The notes under the pieces: model-generated
The model's database searches: none
What the model saw: only the letters and a program-made list of their open reading frames with translations
What the model was told of the DNA's origin: nothing
DNA from: an uncultured Eudoraea sp.
GTDB taxonomy: Bacteria; Bacteroidota; Bacteroidia; Flavobacteriales; Flavobacteriaceae
NCBI RefSeq assembly: GCF_947260015.1
Contig: NZ_CAMYOM010000018.1
Location: 1-64,000, forward strand
Length of the DNA: 64,000 bases
Direction of reading: 5' to 3'
Position numbers and translations under genes: made by a program
In this document: positions 26,557 through 34,619 of the stretch, piece after piece
Layout: each line of letters begins with the position of its first letter
Numbering within the stretch: the first letter of the stretch is position 1

Positions 26557-26606
26557 TAATAAATTTTATAAGGAGGATTAAGCGGCTATTTTTTTAGGAA
26601 GTAAAT

Positions 26607-26924
26607 CTATTTAATTATTAACTTTCTAGTCGCTACCCTATCTTTTTCAAATACTCGAAGTACGTATACACCGGCAACTAAATTAGAGACATTTAACTCC
26701 TTTCTTAGAATTGTTGTCTCAAGTCTTTGGGTGCCAAAAATATCAAAGATGAGTATTCTTTTCGGGGCATTCAATGCAGTCTGGATATAAACTTTCCCAT
26801 TGGAAACGGGATTTGGATATATCTTAAAACCCTCTATTTCGCCACCAACGTTTTGCACTTCCTGGCCGTAACTAAAAGAGATAAAAAGAAAGAATAAAAC
26901 AAAGTAGATTTGCTTCATAAACAT
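26607..26924 (-). CDS. Minimal T9SS type A sorting-domain protein, 105 aa
   Basis: It has the same layout as its neighbour: a signal peptide (MKQIYFVLFFLFISFSYGQE if started at the second Met, 26918), a linker of about 12 residues, then a full type A sorting domain (FKIYPNPVSNGKVYIQT, ILIFDIFGTQ, GVYVLRVFEKDRVATRKLIIK). The two proteins align over their whole length, so they arose by tandem duplication. There is no other domain. It lies divergent to a two-component system. Function unknown. Confidence 0.85.
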   Translation of the reverse strand: MFMKQIYFVLFFLFISFSYGQEVQNVGGEIEGFKIYPNPVSNGKVYIQTALNAPKRILIFDIFGTQRLETTILRKELNVSNLVAGVYVLRVFEKDRVATRKLIIK

Positions 26925-26945
26925 TATTCAATAAAGTAATTATCA

Positions 26946-26953
26946 CAAATATA
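26946..26953 (-). promoter_or_regulatory. Candidate -7 box for the 26607-26924 T9SS gene
   Basis: On the minus strand TATATTTG matches TAnnTTTG exactly and lies 21 bases before ATG 26924. Confidence 0.45.
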
Positions 26954-27140
26954 GAAATTTTAGTTCTCCATTATGCTCCATGAATTTGTTAAATCATTAA
27001 TATTCGATAAAATGCATCAATAAGTGCGGTTAAATTGGAATAGCTCTTTTAAAAATTCTATTAGGTGAGTCTTTGGTGTTATTTTAATGTTATCATCATT
27101 AAATCAACGTTAAGTAATTAAAGCATATTAGTATTATCTT

Positions 27141-27148
27141 TACTTTTG
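27141..27148 (+). promoter_or_regulatory. Candidate -7 box for the response-regulator operon
   Basis: TACTTTTG (TAnnTTTG) ends 25 bases before the ATG at 27174. No clear -33 element is seen. Confidence 0.45.
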
Positions 27149-27173
27149 GTCTGAATGATCAAAGAATAAACCC

Positions 27174-27860
27174 ATGAAAAAGCAGGACATTAAAATTCTA
27201 TTGGTGGACGATGAACCAGATATTTTGGAGATTCTCAAATATAATCTATCTTCTCAGGGATATCAGGTTTTTACTGCTAAGAATGGAATTGAGGGTGTAG
27301 AAAAAGCAAAGAAAAAAACTCCCCATTTGATTATTTTGGATGTCATGATGCCCGAAATGGATGGGATCGAAGCTTGTGATATTATTCGAAATACAAAAGG
27401 ATTGGAAAATACCTTAATTACCTTTTTAACCGCCAGAGGAGAGGATTATTCTCAGGTAGCAGGTTTTGACGCAGGTGCAGATGATTACATTACTAAACCG
27501 ATAAAACCAAAACTATTGGTAAGTAAGATAAAGGCTTTGTTAAGGCGATTGAATGAAGAAAAGAACGAGGATGAAGATATACTGAAGGTCGGAAATATTG
27601 AAATTAACCGCGAAGAATACAAAATAATCAACAACGGCAAAGAGATTATTCTTCCAAGGAAAGAATTCGAGCTTTTGGCCTTACTAGCCTCAAAACCAGA
27701 CAAGGTATTTAAACGTGAAGTTATATTGGATAAAGTCTGGGGTCAGGAAGTAGTTGTGGGAGGCAGAACAATTGATGTACATATTAGAAAACTACGCGAA
27801 AAAATTGGTGACAATCATTTTAAAACGGTTAAAGGTGTAGGCTATAAGTTTGTATTGTGA
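27174..27860 (+). CDS. OmpR/PhoB-family response regulator
   Basis: The receiver domain (about 6-120) has acidic residues D12 and D13, the phospho-acceptor D56 in LIILDVMMPEMDG, and K at about 108 in TKPIKPK. A winged-helix DNA-binding domain (about 135-228) shows ILPRKEFELLALLASKPDKVFKREVILDKVWG and RTIDVHIRKLREKIG...VKGVGYKF. It overlaps the sensor kinase gene by one base. The signal is unknown. The pair looks like the conserved Bacteroidota PhoB/RprY-type system. Confidence 0.95.
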   Translation: MKKQDIKILLVDDEPDILEILKYNLSSQGYQVFTAKNGIEGVEKAKKKTPHLIILDVMMPEMDGIEACDIIRNTKGLENTLITFLTARGEDYSQVAGFDAGADDYITKPIKPKLLVSKIKALLRRLNEEKNEDEDILKVGNIEINREEYKIINNGKEIILPRKEFELLALLASKPDKVFKREVILDKVWGQEVVVGGRTIDVHIRKLREKIGDNHFKTVKGVGYKFVL

Positions 27861-28921
27861 TGTCTACTAGGTTAAAAAAATCATATAAGTTTGCATTCCG
27901 TTCCTCACTCTTAATTACGATTATTCTTGCATTATCTTTAGGTCTTTTTCTGTTGTATAAAAAACAGTTAGAAGACACTTGGTTTGTATTACTGGTTTTT
28001 ACAATAATGACTTTTGCAATAGCTTTTAGTATAATTCAGGTCCGTGTCCAGAAATATATCTACCGAAGGATTAAGAAGATTTATGACGATGTTTCTTTGT
28101 TGGAAGCGTCTTCTTTTACTGCCGATCCTGTTACTACAGATATGAAAACTCTGACAGAGGATATAGAAAAATTTGCTAAGAACAAAAAAATTGAAATAGA
28201 TACATTAAAAATCCGTGAGGAATACCGGAAGGACTTTTTAGGTAATATTTCACACGAACTTAAGACTCCACTGTTTACGGTACAAGGCTATATTCTTACA
28301 CTTCTCGATGGTGCCTTGGAGGATAAAGCGGTTAGGAAAAAATATTTACAGCGGGCCCAAAAAGGTGTAGAGCGGCTTATCTATATTATCAAAGACCTTG
28401 ATCTGATTACTAAATTAGAAGTTGGAGACCTCAATTTAGAATTAAGTGATTTCGATATAATTGAACTTATAAACAATGTATTTGAACTGGTAGAGATGAA
28501 GGCAGGCAAAAAAAACATCTCGCTTACTTTTGACATGAATTATGAATCTCCCATCTATGTAAAGGCCGATAGGGATAAAATACAGCAGGTGTTGTCCAAT
28601 TTGATAGTGAATTCTATAAAATATGGTCATCGTGATGGTACTACCGAAGTAAGTGTGGAAAACCTTATAAGGAATAAAGTGATTGTTAGAATCACTGATA
28701 ACGGTGAAGGTATTCCAGTAGAACATATGCCCAGACTTTTTGAACGTTTTTACAGGGTTGATAAAAGTGGAAGCAGAAAAGAAGGTGGTTCTGGCTTGGG
28801 CTTGTCCATTGTAAAACACATAATTGAGGCACATGGAGAAAAAATATATGTTGAAAGTGTAGTAGATGTTGGATCTGAATTTTCATTTACCTTAGAAAAG
28901 ACTAAACATAAAGCTGGCTAA
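27860..28921 (+). CDS. Sensor histidine kinase (PhoR-like), 353 aa
   Basis: Two membrane helices (about 14-32 and 42-62) enclose a very short periplasmic loop, so the sensor probably reads the membrane or a partner rather than a periplasmic ligand. The H-box FLGNISHELKTPLF has the phospho-histidine at about 132. N box (LSNLIVNSIKYG), G1 (ITDNGEGIP), F box and G2 (GGSGLGLSIVKHI) are intact. ATG 27860 overlaps the regulator stop (TGATG) and is preferred to GTG 27857. Confidence 0.95.
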   Translation: MSTRLKKSYKFAFRSSLLITIILALSLGLFLLYKKQLEDTWFVLLVFTIMTFAIAFSIIQVRVQKYIYRRIKKIYDDVSLLEASSFTADPVTTDMKTLTEDIEKFAKNKKIEIDTLKIREEYRKDFLGNISHELKTPLFTVQGYILTLLDGALEDKAVRKKYLQRAQKGVERLIYIIKDLDLITKLEVGDLNLELSDFDIIELINNVFELVEMKAGKKNISLTFDMNYESPIYVKADRDKIQQVLSNLIVNSIKYGHRDGTTEVSVENLIRNKVIVRITDNGEGIPVEHMPRLFERFYRVDKSGSRKEGGSGLGLSIVKHIIEAHGEKIYVESVVDVGSEFSFTLEKTKHKAG

Positions 28922-28977
28922 ACCTGCTCTCCAAAAGAATTCCTTAGTTTTGCTGAAACAACTCAATACCCTTTGCT

Positions 28978-29649
28978 TTGGGAAGTAAAAATAAACTCAA
29001 ACGATTTGAACAAAACAAGACTTTTAGCCATGTTATTCAACCTGGCAGGGAAGAATTACTGGAGGGTAAATTTCCTTTAAAAGGAAAATGGAAGAGTTTT
29101 TTTAATAATGACAATCCGATAGTTTTGGAACTGGGTTGTGGTAAAGGAGAATATACCATTGGCCTGGCGAAGCTGGATAGATCGAGGAATTTTATAGGTA
29201 TTGATATTAAGGGAGCCAGGTTGTGGAGAGGTGCAAAAACTGCTGTGGATGAGAATTTAAGTAATGTTGCCTTTTTGAGAACTCAGATAGAACTATTAGA
29301 TTTAATCTTTGCCGAAAATGAAGTAGATGAAATCTGGATTACATTTCCAGACCCACAACTAAAGTATAAACGAACAAAACACAGGCTTACAAATAAGACC
29401 TTTTTGGATAAATACAAGTTTATACTTAAAGATAAAGGTGTAATCAACTTAAAAACGGATAGTGAATTTATGCATGGGTACACTATAGGGCTGTTACAAG
29501 GCCTGGATTGTGAAATTTTATATGCAAATCATGATATTTACAAGAACGAGGGGAGTCCAAAAGAAGTGATGGATATACAAACTTTCTATGAAAAGCAGTA
29601 TCTTGAAAAGGGAAAACCAATAACATACATAAAGTTTACTGTCAATTAA
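28978..29649 (+). CDS. trmB: tRNA (guanine-46-N7)-methyltransferase, TTG start
   Basis: TrmB makes m7G46 in tRNA using SAM. The SAM site is IVLELGCGKGEYTIGLAK (about 44-61), and FPDPQLKYKRTKHRLTN (about 123-139) is the signature block. The start is TTG at 28978. The frame has a TGA at 28954-28956 and no ATG or GTG between it and the conserved N-terminus MGSKNKLKRF, so TTG is the only reasonable choice. It begins a run with the LysE and alkyltransferase-like genes (gaps of 3 and 1 bases). Confidence 0.93.
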   Translation: MGSKNKLKRFEQNKTFSHVIQPGREELLEGKFPLKGKWKSFFNNDNPIVLELGCGKGEYTIGLAKLDRSRNFIGIDIKGARLWRGAKTAVDENLSNVAFLRTQIELLDLIFAENEVDEIWITFPDPQLKYKRTKHRLTNKTFLDKYKFILKDKGVINLKTDSEFMHGYTIGLLQGLDCEILYANHDIYKNEGSPKEVMDIQTFYEKQYLEKGKPITYIKFTVN

Positions 29650-29652
29650 CCA

Positions 29653-30282
29653 ATGACGCATTTAATCATACTTTTTTTCGTGACTTATTCAGCTGCTTTT
29701 ATGGCAACTGTTCCTCCGGGTTTACTAAATATGAATGCGGCCCAAACAAGCGTTAAAAAGGGGAAACTGAACGGAATTATGTTTAGTCTGGGGGTTGCTA
29801 CCATGATCATGATGCAGGCGTACATTGCGGTTATGATTTCAAAATTTCTATTCCGACATCCTGAAGTCATAGATTTACTTCTTAAAATCGCACTTGTTGT
29901 GTTTACTTTTTTTGCAGTATTTTTTTTTATTTCAGCTAAGCGCGAAAAAGCCAAAAAAATAAAAATCGTAAAGGTTAGTAAAAGGAATAGTTATTTTAAA
30001 GGAATGCTCCTCGCTACTCTTAATTTACTTACCATTCCTTACTATAGTGGGCTTAACGCCATGTGGAATGCATCTGGCTGGATTAAATTTGAAATTTGGG
30101 ATATTCTAACGTTCATTATAGCAGCAGGTAGTGGAACTTTTACCGTACTGTATTTGTACACCGTATACTTTTATAAATTAGAAGCCAAAACTGATCGCTT
30201 TTCTAAAAATTCGAATTACATACTTAGCGCATTAATGATGGTTTTATTGGTAATTACAATTTTCAGGATATTTAATAAATAA
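29653..30282 (+). CDS. LysE-family transporter, 209 aa
   Basis: Six hydrophobic segments cover the length (about 3-22, 40-62, 68-92, 115-132, 145-170, 185-207). The N-terminal PPGLLNMNAAQTSVKKGKLNGIMFSLGV block matches the LysE/RhtB amino-acid exporter fold. Length fits the family. It sits between trmB and the alkyltransferase-like gene on one strand. Substrate unknown. Confidence 0.82.
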   Translation: MTHLIILFFVTYSAAFMATVPPGLLNMNAAQTSVKKGKLNGIMFSLGVATMIMMQAYIAVMISKFLFRHPEVIDLLLKIALVVFTFFAVFFFISAKREKAKKIKIVKVSKRNSYFKGMLLATLNLLTIPYYSGLNAMWNASGWIKFEIWDILTFIIAAGSGTFTVLYLYTVYFYKLEAKTDRFSKNSNYILSALMMVLLVITIFRIFNK

Positions 30283-30283
30283 T

Positions 30284-30631
30284 ATGAATCCGGAAAACAA
30301 AAATTTCTTTCAGAAAGTTTATGAGGTATCCAGGCAAATTCCTTTTGGAAGGGTTACTTCTTATGGAGCAATTGCCACGTATTTGGGAGCGGCCAGGAGT
30401 GCAAGGATGGTAGGCTGGGCTATGAATGGAGCAGGGTCAATTGAAGGTGTTCCCGCACATAGAGTTGTAAATAGAAAGGGTTTATTAACAGGGAAACATC
30501 ACTTTGACGGTACTAACTTAATGCAACAATTGTTAGAAAATGAAGGCCTCGTAATAAAGGACAATCAAATTGTGAATTTTGACAAATACTTCTGGGATCC
30601 GGCAAAAGAATTGCCTACGGAGATCTATTAG
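30284..30631 (+). CDS. Alkyltransferase-like protein (MGMT family without catalytic Cys), 115 aa
   Basis: The protein is the DNA-binding domain of O6-alkylguanine-DNA alkyltransferase: IPFGRVTSYGAIATYLGAAR (about 19-38) includes the recognition helix, and VPAHRVVNRKG (about 56-66) replaces the catalytic PCHRV motif. Alanine occupies the alkyl-acceptor cysteine, so it cannot repair by alkyl transfer. Known alkyltransferase-like proteins bind alkylated bases and pass them to nucleotide excision repair. 115 residues fits this class. Confidence 0.9.
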   Translation: MNPENKNFFQKVYEVSRQIPFGRVTSYGAIATYLGAARSARMVGWAMNGAGSIEGVPAHRVVNRKGLLTGKHHFDGTNLMQQLLENEGLVIKDNQIVNFDKYFWDPAKELPTEIY

Positions 30632-30737
30632 TTTTGTTTCTGCTAAAATTTAGAATACTTCCTACGCCATATATGGTAAATTTATATTGATATTGTCCTT
30701 TTCAATACCACAACTTTAAAGTTTCACACCTATAACT

Positions 30738-30745
30738 TATCTTTG
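30738..30745 (+). promoter_or_regulatory. Candidate -7 box for the mrp operon
   Basis: TATCTTTG (TAnnTTTG) lies 43 bases before the ATG at 30789. No clear -33 element is seen. Confidence 0.45.
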
Positions 30746-30788
30746 TTGTTTAGAATCATTTTACATAAAGATATAAAAGCCACAATTA

Positions 30789-31928
30789 ATGAAGTTGGAT
30801 AAGAAAGAAATACTAAAAGCCCTTGAAACTATTACTGTACCGGGTGAGGGGATGAATATGGTTGAAGGCGGCGCTGTTAATAATATTCAGGTTTTTGGTG
30901 ATGAGGTTATTGTAGATATTACTATTAATAATCCAAGTCTCCAGGCAAGGAAGAAAACCGAAGTAGAAATTTTAAAAGCAATTCACCGGAAGGTTTATGA
31001 AAAGGCAAAAATCACAGTAAATATTAAGGTCGATGCTCCGGTTAAGCCTGAGGTTAATGAAATTAAAGGGAAACCAATACCCGGAATACAAAATATAATT
31101 GCCGTCGCTTCCGGGAAAGGTGGTGTGGGAAAATCTACAGTGACAGCCAATTTGGCCGTAACGCTGGCAAAGATGGGATTTAAAGTTGGTTTGCTGGATG
31201 CAGATATCTACGGTCCTTCTATGCCCATTATGTTTGATGTAGCAGGTGAAAAGCCCTTGGCAACTAATGTAAATGGAAATTCAAAAATGTTACCTATAGA
31301 AAACTATGGAGTAAAGCTTTTATCTATAGGTTTTTTCACTCAACCTGATCAGGCAGTAATCTGGAGAGGACCTATGGCGTCAAAAGCTTTAAATCAAATG
31401 ATCTTTGACGCGCACTGGGAAGAATTAGATTTTATGCTGGTCGATTTACCACCGGGTACAGGTGATATACATTTAAGTATTATGCAATCTATGCCGATTA
31501 CAGGCGCTGTAGTTGTAAGCACACCTCAGGAGGTAGCATTAGCCGATGCGCGTAAAGGGGTGGCAATGTTTCAACAGGAAGCCATCAATGTACCTGTTTT
31601 AGGAATTGTTGAAAATATGGCTTACTTTACTCCGGAGGAGCTCCCGGACAACAAATATTATATCTTTGGAAAAGCCGGGGCAAGAAATCTGGCCACTGAT
31701 CTGAATGTTCCATTTTTAGGAGAAATACCTTTAGTTCAAAGTATTCGTGAGGCTGGAGATTTTGGAAGGCCTGCTGCTCTTCAAACAGCTACTCAGGTAG
31801 AAAAGGCCTTTGAAGAACTTACAAAGAATGTGGTTCAGGAAGTTGTTTCACGAAACAAAAGTTTACCACCTACCGAAGCAATTAAGATAACTACAATGGC
31901 GGGTTGCGCTGCTGTTAAAAAGAAATGA
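30789..31928 (+). CDS. apbC: Mrp/NBP35-family iron-sulfur carrier ATPase
   Basis: It probably carries or inserts Fe-S clusters into target proteins. An N-terminal MIP18/DUF59 domain (about 4-85) precedes the ParA/MinD-type ATPase with P-loop ASGKGGVGKSTVTANLAV (about 108-125), DADIYGPSMP (about 138-147) and DLPPGTGDIHLS. The usual cluster-bridging CxxC after ENM is absent here (ENMAYFTPEELPDNKYYIFG); only a C-terminal single Cys (MAGCAAVKKK) lies nearby. The stop overlaps the NifU gene by four bases (ATGA). The many Fe-S enzymes 3-20 kb away fit this role. Confidence 0.93.
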   Translation: MKLDKKEILKALETITVPGEGMNMVEGGAVNNIQVFGDEVIVDITINNPSLQARKKTEVEILKAIHRKVYEKAKITVNIKVDAPVKPEVNEIKGKPIPGIQNIIAVASGKGGVGKSTVTANLAVTLAKMGFKVGLLDADIYGPSMPIMFDVAGEKPLATNVNGNSKMLPIENYGVKLLSIGFFTQPDQAVIWRGPMASKALNQMIFDAHWEELDFMLVDLPPGTGDIHLSIMQSMPITGAVVVSTPQEVALADARKGVAMFQQEAINVPVLGIVENMAYFTPEELPDNKYYIFGKAGARNLATDLNVPFLGEIPLVQSIREAGDFGRPAALQTATQVEKAFEELTKNVVQEVVSRNKSLPPTEAIKITTMAGCAAVKKK

Positions 31929-32170
31929 TCATGACATCTGATGAACTCAAAAGTACTGTTGAAGAAGCGTTGGATGAAATTCGTCCTTTTTTACAAAGTG
32001 ATGGGGGAGATATTTCATTAGTATCTATTGACAACGGTAATTTGGTTACAGTAAAACTGGAAGGAAATTGCGTAGGGTGCAGTGTTAACCAAATGACGCT
32101 GAAGAGCGGGGTGGAAATGACAATTAAAAAACATGCTCCACAGATAGAAAAGGTTATCAATATTGATTAG
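31925..32170 (+). CDS. NifU-like C-terminal-domain Fe-S scaffold, 81 aa
   Basis: This single NifU_N-less domain holds EEALDEIRPFLQSDGGDISLV and the cluster-binding CVGC (GNCVGCSVNQMTLKSGVE, about 52-69). It acts as scaffold or carrier of 4Fe-4S clusters. ATG 31925 overlaps the mrp stop by four bases; a second in-frame ATG at 31931 (MTSDELK) is equally plausible. The Mrp/NifU pairing supports joint Fe-S maturation. Confidence 0.93.
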   Translation: MIMTSDELKSTVEEALDEIRPFLQSDGGDISLVSIDNGNLVTVKLEGNCVGCSVNQMTLKSGVEMTIKKHAPQIEKVINID

Positions 32171-32229
32171 AATATGCTCCTTTTAGCATGTTACTAACAT
32201 GATAGTTATATTCAGAACAGTCTGCACAA

Positions 32230-33966
32230 CTAAATTCTTGCCTGGTAGGTAAATAAATTATAATATCTCCCTTCTTTTGCAATAAGTGATTCATGTGTAC
32301 CTTGTTCAACAATTCTGCCGTTTTCAATTACTAAAATCTGATCAGCTTTTCTTATTGTACTCAATCGATGGGCAATTACAAAAGTTGTTCTTCCTTCTGT
32401 AAGGTGCGATAAACTTTTCTGAATCAAAGCTTCGCTTTCTGTGTCTAGATTTGATGTAGCTTCGTCTAAAATTAATATGCGGGGATCGGCTAAAACCGCT
32501 CTGGCAATAGCTATTCGCTGTCTTTGACCCCCTGAAAGCTTTATGCCTCGCTCGCCAATTAGTGTGCCTAAACCATCTTCAAAACGATCTGTAAATTCGT
32601 CAACATAGGCCGCTTTAACAGCTTCCTGTAATTGTTCTTCCGAAGCATTGGGTCTGGGAAATAAAATATTCTCACGTATGGTTCCTTCAAACAAAAAATC
32701 GTCCTGCAGCACCACGCCCAGGTGTTTGCGAAAACTGTTAAGGTTTACCTTTGACAGATCCTTGCCATCTACTGTTATTGTACCACTCTGCTGGGTTAAA
32801 AAACTTGCAGCAAGCCCGGCAATGGTACTCTTACCAGACCCTGAACTTCCTACAAGCGCTACAACGGTACCTGCGTTTACCGAAAAACTGATGTCATGTA
32901 ATACTTCTTTTTCTTCTTCATATGCGAATGAAACGGAGTCAAATATCATATCTCCCTTAATTCCGTTCAATGCCAAAGTGCGGACCTCTTTGTTAGATTC
33001 AGGTTGCATGTTCATTAATTCCTCTGTTCTGTCAAGCCCGGCCAGTGCTTCAGTAAGTTGACTACCAATATTGCTCATTTGCACTATTGGGGCAATCATC
33101 AATCCCAACAGGAAGGTAAACGTTAAAAATTCACCGATTGTGAGTTCATCGATCATAATTTTATATCCTCCCATACCCATTATACCCGTGGTAGCAAGCC
33201 CCAGGAGAAAGGTAGAAGAGCTGGTCATAAAGGCTGTTGCGGTAAGACTTTTTTTTACATTTTCAAACAAGCGCAGTACACCTTCTTCAAAAACGCCATG
33301 TTCCTGGGCTTCGGCGTTAAAGCCTTTGATAACCCGAATTCCTCCTAGTGTTTCTGTAAGTCTGCCTGTAACTTCCGCATTAATTTTCCCCCGATTGCGG
33401 AATATTGGTCGAATTATTTTAAAGGCCTTTAGTGCTATAACGGCGAAAATAGCCAGGGGGACTAATGCGAACAAGGTCATGCTGGGGCTTATATTCAGAA
33501 GAAGAATCAATGAAACCACTGCAGTAATAGTTCCTCCTACCAACTGCACCAACCCAGTCCCAATTAGATTTCGTACGCCTTCCACATCAGTCATTATTCT
33601 GGATACTAGTTCACCTGATTTTGTATTATCAAAAAATCGAATTGGTAAAGACAAAATTTTCTTTTGTACCTGAGCCCGTAATTCAGAGATCATATATTGG
33701 GCCTGAACACTAAGTATTTTGGTTAACAGAAAGGAAGTTACGGCCTGTACTAAAATAGCAAATATGACTACCCCCAATAGAATTTTAAGGAATTCCATGT
33801 CTTTATTCGGAATAATGTCATCCATTAAATATTTAAGGGACAATGGTGCAACAAAACTGGCAGCCTTGCTCACTATTATCAATGCCAAACCTATAAAAAC
33901 CAAATTCCTTCTGGGCCAAATGATGGTTTTGAAGGCTTTTAGGATACTTACTCTTTTATCAGACAT
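32230..33966 (-). CDS. MsbA-like ABC exporter (fused permease-ATPase), 578 aa
   Basis: This is a type IV half-transporter that works as a homodimer. Six membrane helices fill about 15-310. The nucleotide-binding domain (about 335-578) has Walker A VGSSGSGKSTIAG, signature LSGGQRQRIAIARA, Walker B ILILDEATSNLD and switch VIAHRLSTI. It resembles lipid or multidrug exporters. No accessory gene is adjacent. Substrate unknown. Confidence 0.93.
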   Translation of the reverse strand: MSDKRVSILKAFKTIIWPRRNLVFIGLALIIVSKAASFVAPLSLKYLMDDIIPNKDMEFLKILLGVVIFAILVQAVTSFLLTKILSVQAQYMISELRAQVQKKILSLPIRFFDNTKSGELVSRIMTDVEGVRNLIGTGLVQLVGGTITAVVSLILLLNISPSMTLFALVPLAIFAVIALKAFKIIRPIFRNRGKINAEVTGRLTETLGGIRVIKGFNAEAQEHGVFEEGVLRLFENVKKSLTATAFMTSSSTFLLGLATTGIMGMGGYKIMIDELTIGEFLTFTFLLGLMIAPIVQMSNIGSQLTEALAGLDRTEELMNMQPESNKEVRTLALNGIKGDMIFDSVSFAYEEEKEVLHDISFSVNAGTVVALVGSSGSGKSTIAGLAASFLTQQSGTITVDGKDLSKVNLNSFRKHLGVVLQDDFLFEGTIRENILFPRPNASEEQLQEAVKAAYVDEFTDRFEDGLGTLIGERGIKLSGGQRQRIAIARAVLADPRILILDEATSNLDTESEALIQKSLSHLTEGRTTFVIAHRLSTIRKADQILVIENGRIVEQGTHESLIAKEGRYYNLFTYQARI

Positions 33967-34084
33967 TGGAGATTTAGCTATATTTTATTACGAAATGGTG
34001 CAATTTACAGTAAAATTGCCATCCATTAGCCAATTCGATAAGCCCTGGTCATATTTTAAGGAAGTATTAGCATATAAGTTTTAA

Positions 34085-34092
34085 TACTTTTA
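34085..34092 (+). promoter_or_regulatory. Candidate -7 box for the PhnA-like gene
   Basis: TACTTTTA matches TAnnTTTG at 7 of 8 positions, 25 bases before the ATG at 34118. Confidence 0.3.
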
Positions 34093-34117
34093 ATTTCACA
34101 AATACTTAAATTAAATT

Positions 34118-34327
34118 ATGGAATCAAAAGATAGCAACGGAAATATTCTTGAAGATGGAGATAATGTACATGTTATCAAGGATTTGAAGATTAAGGGGAT
34201 GTCTAAAACTCTAAAACGAGGTAACATCATAAAGAATATAAGGCTAACAAACGATCCACAAGCAGTGGAATGTAGAATAGGTAAAAGTCAAATTGTACTT
34301 AAAACCCAGTTTTTGAAAAAAGCTTAA
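34118..34327 (+). CDS. PhnA/YjdM-domain small protein, 69 aa
   Basis: The sequence MESKDSNGNILEDGDNVHVIKDLKIKG..TLKRGNIIKNIRL followed by IVLKTQFLKK is the C-terminal PhnA domain (SH3-like barrel) without the N-terminal zinc ribbon of longer homologues. Despite the name, the family is not shown to act in phosphonate use. It stands alone, followed by a broken lipoprotein gene. Confidence 0.88.
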   Translation: MESKDSNGNILEDGDNVHVIKDLKIKGMSKTLKRGNIIKNIRLTNDPQAVECRIGKSQIVLKTQFLKKA

Positions 34328-34361
34328 ATGTGCTTTTATTTTCTCTAAAATAATACAGAAA

Positions 34362-34608
34362 ATGTCTTTGAAATTTCCTCTGATTAAATATGCTTTAATT
34401 CTATTCCTGGTACTTAACAATTCTTGTAAAACTATAAATGGGCATTTATGCCATTGAACTGCTAAGGAATAAAAGCGGTAATCCCAAATCACTACATTTT
34501 AATGATCAGGCAATTCCTTACGCAAAGGTAAAGTTTAAAGGAACGGCATATTACAAAGAAGATGTACTTAAAAGAGCAAGGATTTCATATAAGCCGGGGA
34601 TAAGATAA
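34362..34608 (+). pseudogene. Small lipoprotein gene broken by a +1 frameshift
   Basis: From ATG 34362 the frame encodes a lipoprotein-like signal (MSLKFPLIKYALILFLVLNNSC), then runs to a TGA at 34455-34457 after only 31 codons. One frame over, reading is open from 34444 to TAA 34606-34608 and codes a soluble, protein-like tail (IYAIELLRNKSGN, LHFNDQAIPYAKVKFKG, YYKEDVLKRARISY). Dropping one G from the GGG at 34440-34442 joins the parts into an 81-residue lipoprotein (...KTINGIYAIELL...). No family recognised. It may be a recent mutation, a sequencing error or, less likely, a recoded gene. Confidence 0.65.
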
Positions 34609-34619
34609 GGACCAGAATT

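Noticed and set aside
32187-32201. 15-base palindrome CATGTTACTAACATG between convergent nifU-like and ABC exporter genes
   Set aside because: Short, without a T-run and placed downstream of both genes; no regulatory use can be argued.
33995-34084. 29-codon ORF with a protein-like sequence (MVQFTVKLPSISQFDKPWSY...)
   Set aside because: Too short, no signal or motif, and it lies in the promoter gap between the ABC exporter and PhnA; cannot be supported as a gene.
34440-34457. Programmed frameshift site in the small lipoprotein gene
   Set aside because: GGGCATTT is not a known slippery heptamer and no downstream pseudoknot is evident; mutation or sequencing error is simpler.
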